Assembly: GCA_007693965.1 (NCBI GenBank)
Contig: RECQ01000034.1
Span: 1 to 43,685 of the forward strand
DNA length: 43,685 nt
Direction: 5' to 3'
Source: Phycisphaeraceae bacterium
GTDB taxonomy: Bacteria > Planctomycetota > Phycisphaerae > Phycisphaerales > UBA1924
The position numbers and the translations under genes were made by a program. Positions 41,005 to 43,685 of this stretch are shown one piece after another (position 1 is the first letter of the stretch; each line of letters begins with the position of its first letter). The notes beneath the pieces were generated by a model. The model worked only from the letters and a program-made list of their open reading frames with translations. It had not been told where the DNA came from and ran no database searches.

Positions 41005-43407
41005 TCAAGTCGCCTCCACATCCGCGGGCGCCGCGGCTGCTTCTGTTGACACTGACAGAACTGACGGAACCCCCGCTCCGGCCTCTCCACTGGACACACC
41101 GGGCTTGGAGGACGGGGTATTGTCGGATGGCGCTTCCGGATCCGTCGGAAAGAACGCGAGTGAAGGGCGGCCGCCCCTCGGCCCGGGCGGAATCTCTCTC
41201 CAGTGGCCTTCCCCGTCGCGCACGAAGGAGTCGAGTTCAGCCTTTGCGGCGGATGCTGTCCGGTGCGACCTCATCCGCTGCCATTCACGGACTGTGATCG
41301 AGTCGCCTTTCTGCCTGATTCGATCGAGCAGTATTCGCTGATTTCTCTGACATTCAGTTTCACGGAAGACCGCATAAACACGCAGCGCTTCGGCGGCGAA
41401 CCAGCGCGACAGCCGCACGCCCGCCGCAATGCTTCCCTCGTCCACCCTGTCACGGTCCACGAGCGATGGGTCGTCCGTCGCCTCACGGACCAGGTGGATG
41501 ATGAGCGCGAGTCGAGCGGCGTAGCCCTCGAGCTTGCTCCACGCGGCTGCTTCCTCGTCCACCAGGTTGATCTGCTCGACGCCGTGCTCATTGACGAATG
41601 AGATCCACGCTTCTTTTGCCTCCGGGGTGAGCCGCAGGGGGCGGGGAATCGGATCGTCATCCGTGTCGCTGTCCGGCTCGAGCTGGTGGAGGCGGTCGAA
41701 GAGGATCGCCACATCGCCTTCGAGCAGAGGGTCGACTTCCGCTTCGGTCCATTGCTTGGGCCGCCGCGAGGGGTAGGCGAGCAGCAGCCGGGCCAGCAGG
41801 CCGTTTTCGCGGTGTTGTTGACCCACAAGGCGCTGAAGAACCGACGGCTGAATGCCGCCCGCCATGGCCACCGCAGCACGGGGCACATAGATGGTGTTGC
41901 TGGTCTTGCGGTCGACGATCAGAGCATCGCCGTCGAACATCTGAAGCCAGCGGGCGACATCGTCTGCGCCGCCGCCGTTCTTGTACTGCCCGAAGGAGAA
42001 CCAGCCCGACAGCTCATTCCGCAGCGTGAGCAGGCCGCGAGGATTCTCCTGGAGCAGCATGGCCAGCGCCTCGGTGGTGCAGTCCTCGATCCAGGTGCGC
42101 TGGCAGGACGGCTTCGCGGGCGCTTCCGGAGGATCCTCCGAGTTGTCGCTGCTCGAGGCTTTCTTCTTCCATGCGTTCATCGCAGCCTCATGACGGGCGC
42201 TCTCCTCCTCCCACGTCTTCAACGCTTCGGCATGCTCTTTCATGAGCTGGTGCTGCCGCGAGCGGACAGGTTTCACTGCGAGCTTGAAGGCGGGCGTTTT
42301 CTGTGTTCCGCTCTCACCCACGATGGCCGTCCAGAGGATCGCCGGCTCGGTCCAGCCGCGCTTGAGCATGATGCAGCGCGCGTTGCCGATTGCTCCAGCG
42401 AGAGCGGAGAGCATCGGCAGCGCGACAAAGGACGGCTCGCACCCGATCGCAGCGGCGCCTGCTGCAACGAGCGATCGCACGGGCTCCGGAATCGCATCCA
42501 CAGGGAATGGTTTGAACCGTGGCGGCGAGTTGGGACGGATCGGCTGGCTGCGGGAGACGAGCGACTCGATCTCAAGTCGGATGTCCTCGTCGGAGCGTGA
42601 ATCGCGCTCCTCAATGAAATCGGCCATGTCGCCGCCGAATGGGATGCCGGGCCACAGGTCGGCAAGGTAGGCGACTCGAACCGACCTGGCGCCCGCACCG
42701 AGCACGAGATCGACCACGTTGTCGGCGTAGTTCTCACCGGATTCGTCGTTGTCGGGGAGGATCACGACGTCCTTCCCGGCGAGGGGAGACCAATCACTTT
42801 TCGCGGCGCCGCACGCGCCGCCGGCGCTTGTGGTCGCAACCATGCCGCAGACGATCGCCGCATCAGCCGCCTTTTCACCCTCGCACACGTACACCCGCTC
42901 GTCGTCCGCAATCGCGGCCAGGTTGTAGAGCGGCCGCGGCGTGGGCATGGCTGTCAGGGCCCACGCGTCACCGATGCGCGAGAGCGGCAGGATGTCCTTG
43001 GCGCCGGCGTCCTTGTCCCAGCGCAGTACGATCCCCGCGGGCTCGCCTTGCGCGGCGAGATAGATCCATTTCGAGGATGGAACGCCCTTGCTTCTGGAGA
43101 GATCGGCGATCGCAGCGTCGATGCTCGGCCACGTCCGTCGCGGGGCTGGACGCGGTCGAGCGTTTCTGTCCGCCTGAGTCGCGAAGAGATCGCTCTCCTT
43201 CAGGCCAATCGCTGCGACGATGTCCGGAAAGGCACATCCGGCGTGGCACTTCAGCAGCGCCCGCCCATCGTCGCCAGTGCTGATGCTGAGGCTCGGCTTG
43301 CGATCGTCGTGCGCGGGGCATCGGGCGGACCAGCCTTGCCCACTTCGGTTCGGCTTGCACCCGGCCTGCCGCAGAGCGGCGATTACGGTCTCGATGGGAT
43401 TGTTCAT
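41005..43407 (-). CDS. Element replication-type protein: zinc finger, TOPRIM and DUF3987 domains
   Basis: 800 aa. Domain order: a CHC2-like zinc finger (Cys30, His33 in ARCPAHDDRKPSLSI; Cys54, Cys58 in LLKCHAGC), a TOPRIM domain (VYVCEGEKAADAAIVCG, then DVVILPDNDESGENYAD, about 170-230), and a DUF3987 region (about 290-700) with the loop VGESGTQKTPAF in place of a standard Walker A. The Lys/Ala-rich segment near 390-430 looks like an inserted helix. A final winged-helix-like part and a low-complexity Ala/Ser tail follow. Similar proteins are primase/helicase-like in prophages and satellites. Its ATG overlaps the stop of the HTH gene (ATGA, 43404-43407). The integrase follows 47 nt later. Confidence 0.85.
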   Translation of the reverse strand: MNNPIETVIAALRQAGCKPNRSGQGWSARCPAHDDRKPSLSISTGDDGRALLKCHAGCAFPDIVAAIGLKESDLFATQADRNARPRPAPRRTWPSIDAAIADLSRSKGVPSSKWIYLAAQGEPAGIVLRWDKDAGAKDILPLSRIGDAWALTAMPTPRPLYNLAAIADDERVYVCEGEKAADAAIVCGMVATTSAGGACGAAKSDWSPLAGKDVVILPDNDESGENYADNVVDLVLGAGARSVRVAYLADLWPGIPFGGDMADFIEERDSRSDEDIRLEIESLVSRSQPIRPNSPPRFKPFPVDAIPEPVRSLVAAGAAAIGCEPSFVALPMLSALAGAIGNARCIMLKRGWTEPAILWTAIVGESGTQKTPAFKLAVKPVRSRQHQLMKEHAEALKTWEEESARHEAAMNAWKKKASSSDNSEDPPEAPAKPSCQRTWIEDCTTEALAMLLQENPRGLLTLRNELSGWFSFGQYKNGGGADDVARWLQMFDGDALIVDRKTSNTIYVPRAAVAMAGGIQPSVLQRLVGQQHRENGLLARLLLAYPSRRPKQWTEAEVDPLLEGDVAILFDRLHQLEPDSDTDDDPIPRPLRLTPEAKEAWISFVNEHGVEQINLVDEEAAAWSKLEGYAARLALIIHLVREATDDPSLVDRDRVDEGSIAAGVRLSRWFAAEALRVYAVFRETECQRNQRILLDRIRQKGDSITVREWQRMRSHRTASAAKAELDSFVRDGEGHWREIPPGPRGGRPSLAFFPTDPEAPSDNTPSSKPGVSSGEAGAGVPSVLSVSTEAAAAPADVEAT

Positions 43408-43622
43408 CGCCCACCTCCGTTCTCGCTGTGCTTTGCGTTCTCAATGAATCCCCGCAGGTCGGCGGGGTCAATGCGGACATTGCGTCCGAAGCGCACGGCG
43501 GGGAGCCTGCCGGCGTGGACGAGCGACCAGATGGTGCGCTCGGTGACGCCGAGCACCTTCGCCGCCTCGCGGTAGGTGAGCAGGGGCTGAAAGTCGGCGG
43601 CGCTGTTGGCGGGTGTGTTCAC
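43404..43622 (-). CDS. Excisionase/AlpA-like helix-turn-helix protein
   Basis: 72 aa from a GTG at 43622. The core LLTYREAAKVLGVTERTIWS, then LVHAGRLPAVRFGRNVRID and PADLRGFIENAK, is the winged-helix MerR/excisionase DNA-binding fold (HTH_17). Such proteins either direct integrase to excision or activate element genes. Chained by ATGA to the DUF3987 gene downstream and by GTGA (43619-43622) to the partial gene upstream. Confidence 0.9.
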   Translation of the reverse strand: MNTPANSAADFQPLLTYREAAKVLGVTERTIWSLVHAGRLPAVRFGRNVRIDPADLRGFIENAKHSENGGGR

Positions 43623-43685
43623 GCGTCACCGCCTTCCGCACGCTCGGCCTTGGCCCGCTCGGCGAGAGCGGCCGCAACGGTCGGC
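43619..43685 (-). CDS. C-terminal end of a further element gene, cut by the window edge
   Basis: The last 21 codons of an open frame (…TVAAALAERAKAERAEGGDA, stop) enter from the window end. They stop on the GTGA that starts the HTH gene. The charged Ala/Glu/Arg helix allows no family call. The 4-nt overlap supports it being translated. Confidence 0.45.
   Translation of the reverse strand, partial: PTVAAALAERAKAERAEGGDA

Overview
The window is GC-rich, densely coded DNA that looks like a chromosome segment of a planctomycete, most likely from the Phycisphaerae. The support is: a secreted protein ending in a short dockerin-like EF-hand followed by SWGPCP, an EF-Tu with a non-canonical switch I, many GTG/TTG starts, and palindrome-rich intergenic repeats. 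Taxonomy is inferred from gene content only; no search was run.

Layout. 1-4064 (+): tRNA-Thr, tuf, rpmG, tRNA-Trp, secE, nusG, then rdgB where rplK would usually follow. 4098-6848 (-): rplM-rpsI, then a tightly coupled trio (DUF6941-like protein, 73-aa ORF, MazF/PemK-like protein) and an RluA-type pseudouridine synthase. 7234-11274 (+): CPBP membrane protease, FAD-dependent geranylgeranyl-reductase-like oxidoreductase, and a type III polyketide synthase joined to it by a GTGA overlap. 11546-22009 (-): ABC exporter, egtD and egtB (ergothioneine), serS, a comb-like structured RNA with an intrinsic terminator, nadK, dxs, and a polyprenyl diphosphate synthase. 22153-29738: orphan ExbB/TolQ, PTS IIA-Ntr-like protein, rsmB, MacB-like permease, a small unknown protein, a SurA/PpiD-like chaperone, rpsD. 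30014-39093: purF, a single-chain Eco57I-type restriction-modification enzyme, an IPT/TIG-repeat secreted protein, a flavin reductase, ispD.

From about 39680 to the window end an integrated element sits in the 3' end of the tmRNA gene (39352-39703). It carries a tyrosine integrase whose last codons run antisense through the tmRNA end, a zinc-finger/TOPRIM/DUF3987 replication-type protein, an excisionase-like HTH protein, and the tail of a further gene. The last three are chained by 4-nt stop/start overlaps, and the element continues beyond the window.

Themes. Isoprenoid genes recur (dxs, ispA, ispD, a GGR-like reductase beside a type III PKS), so a lipid-quinone or alkylated aromatic product is plausible. 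The most unusual signals are non-coding: (i) three intergenic inverted-repeat elements, each with a unique spacer of roughly 100 nt; (ii) a 24-bp repeat found both as an arm of an intergenic hairpin and, in frame, inside purF; (iii) a roughly 280-nt RNA-like locus of about nine successive hairpins upstream of serS. These and the coupled MazF-like trio are the best candidates for something undescribed.
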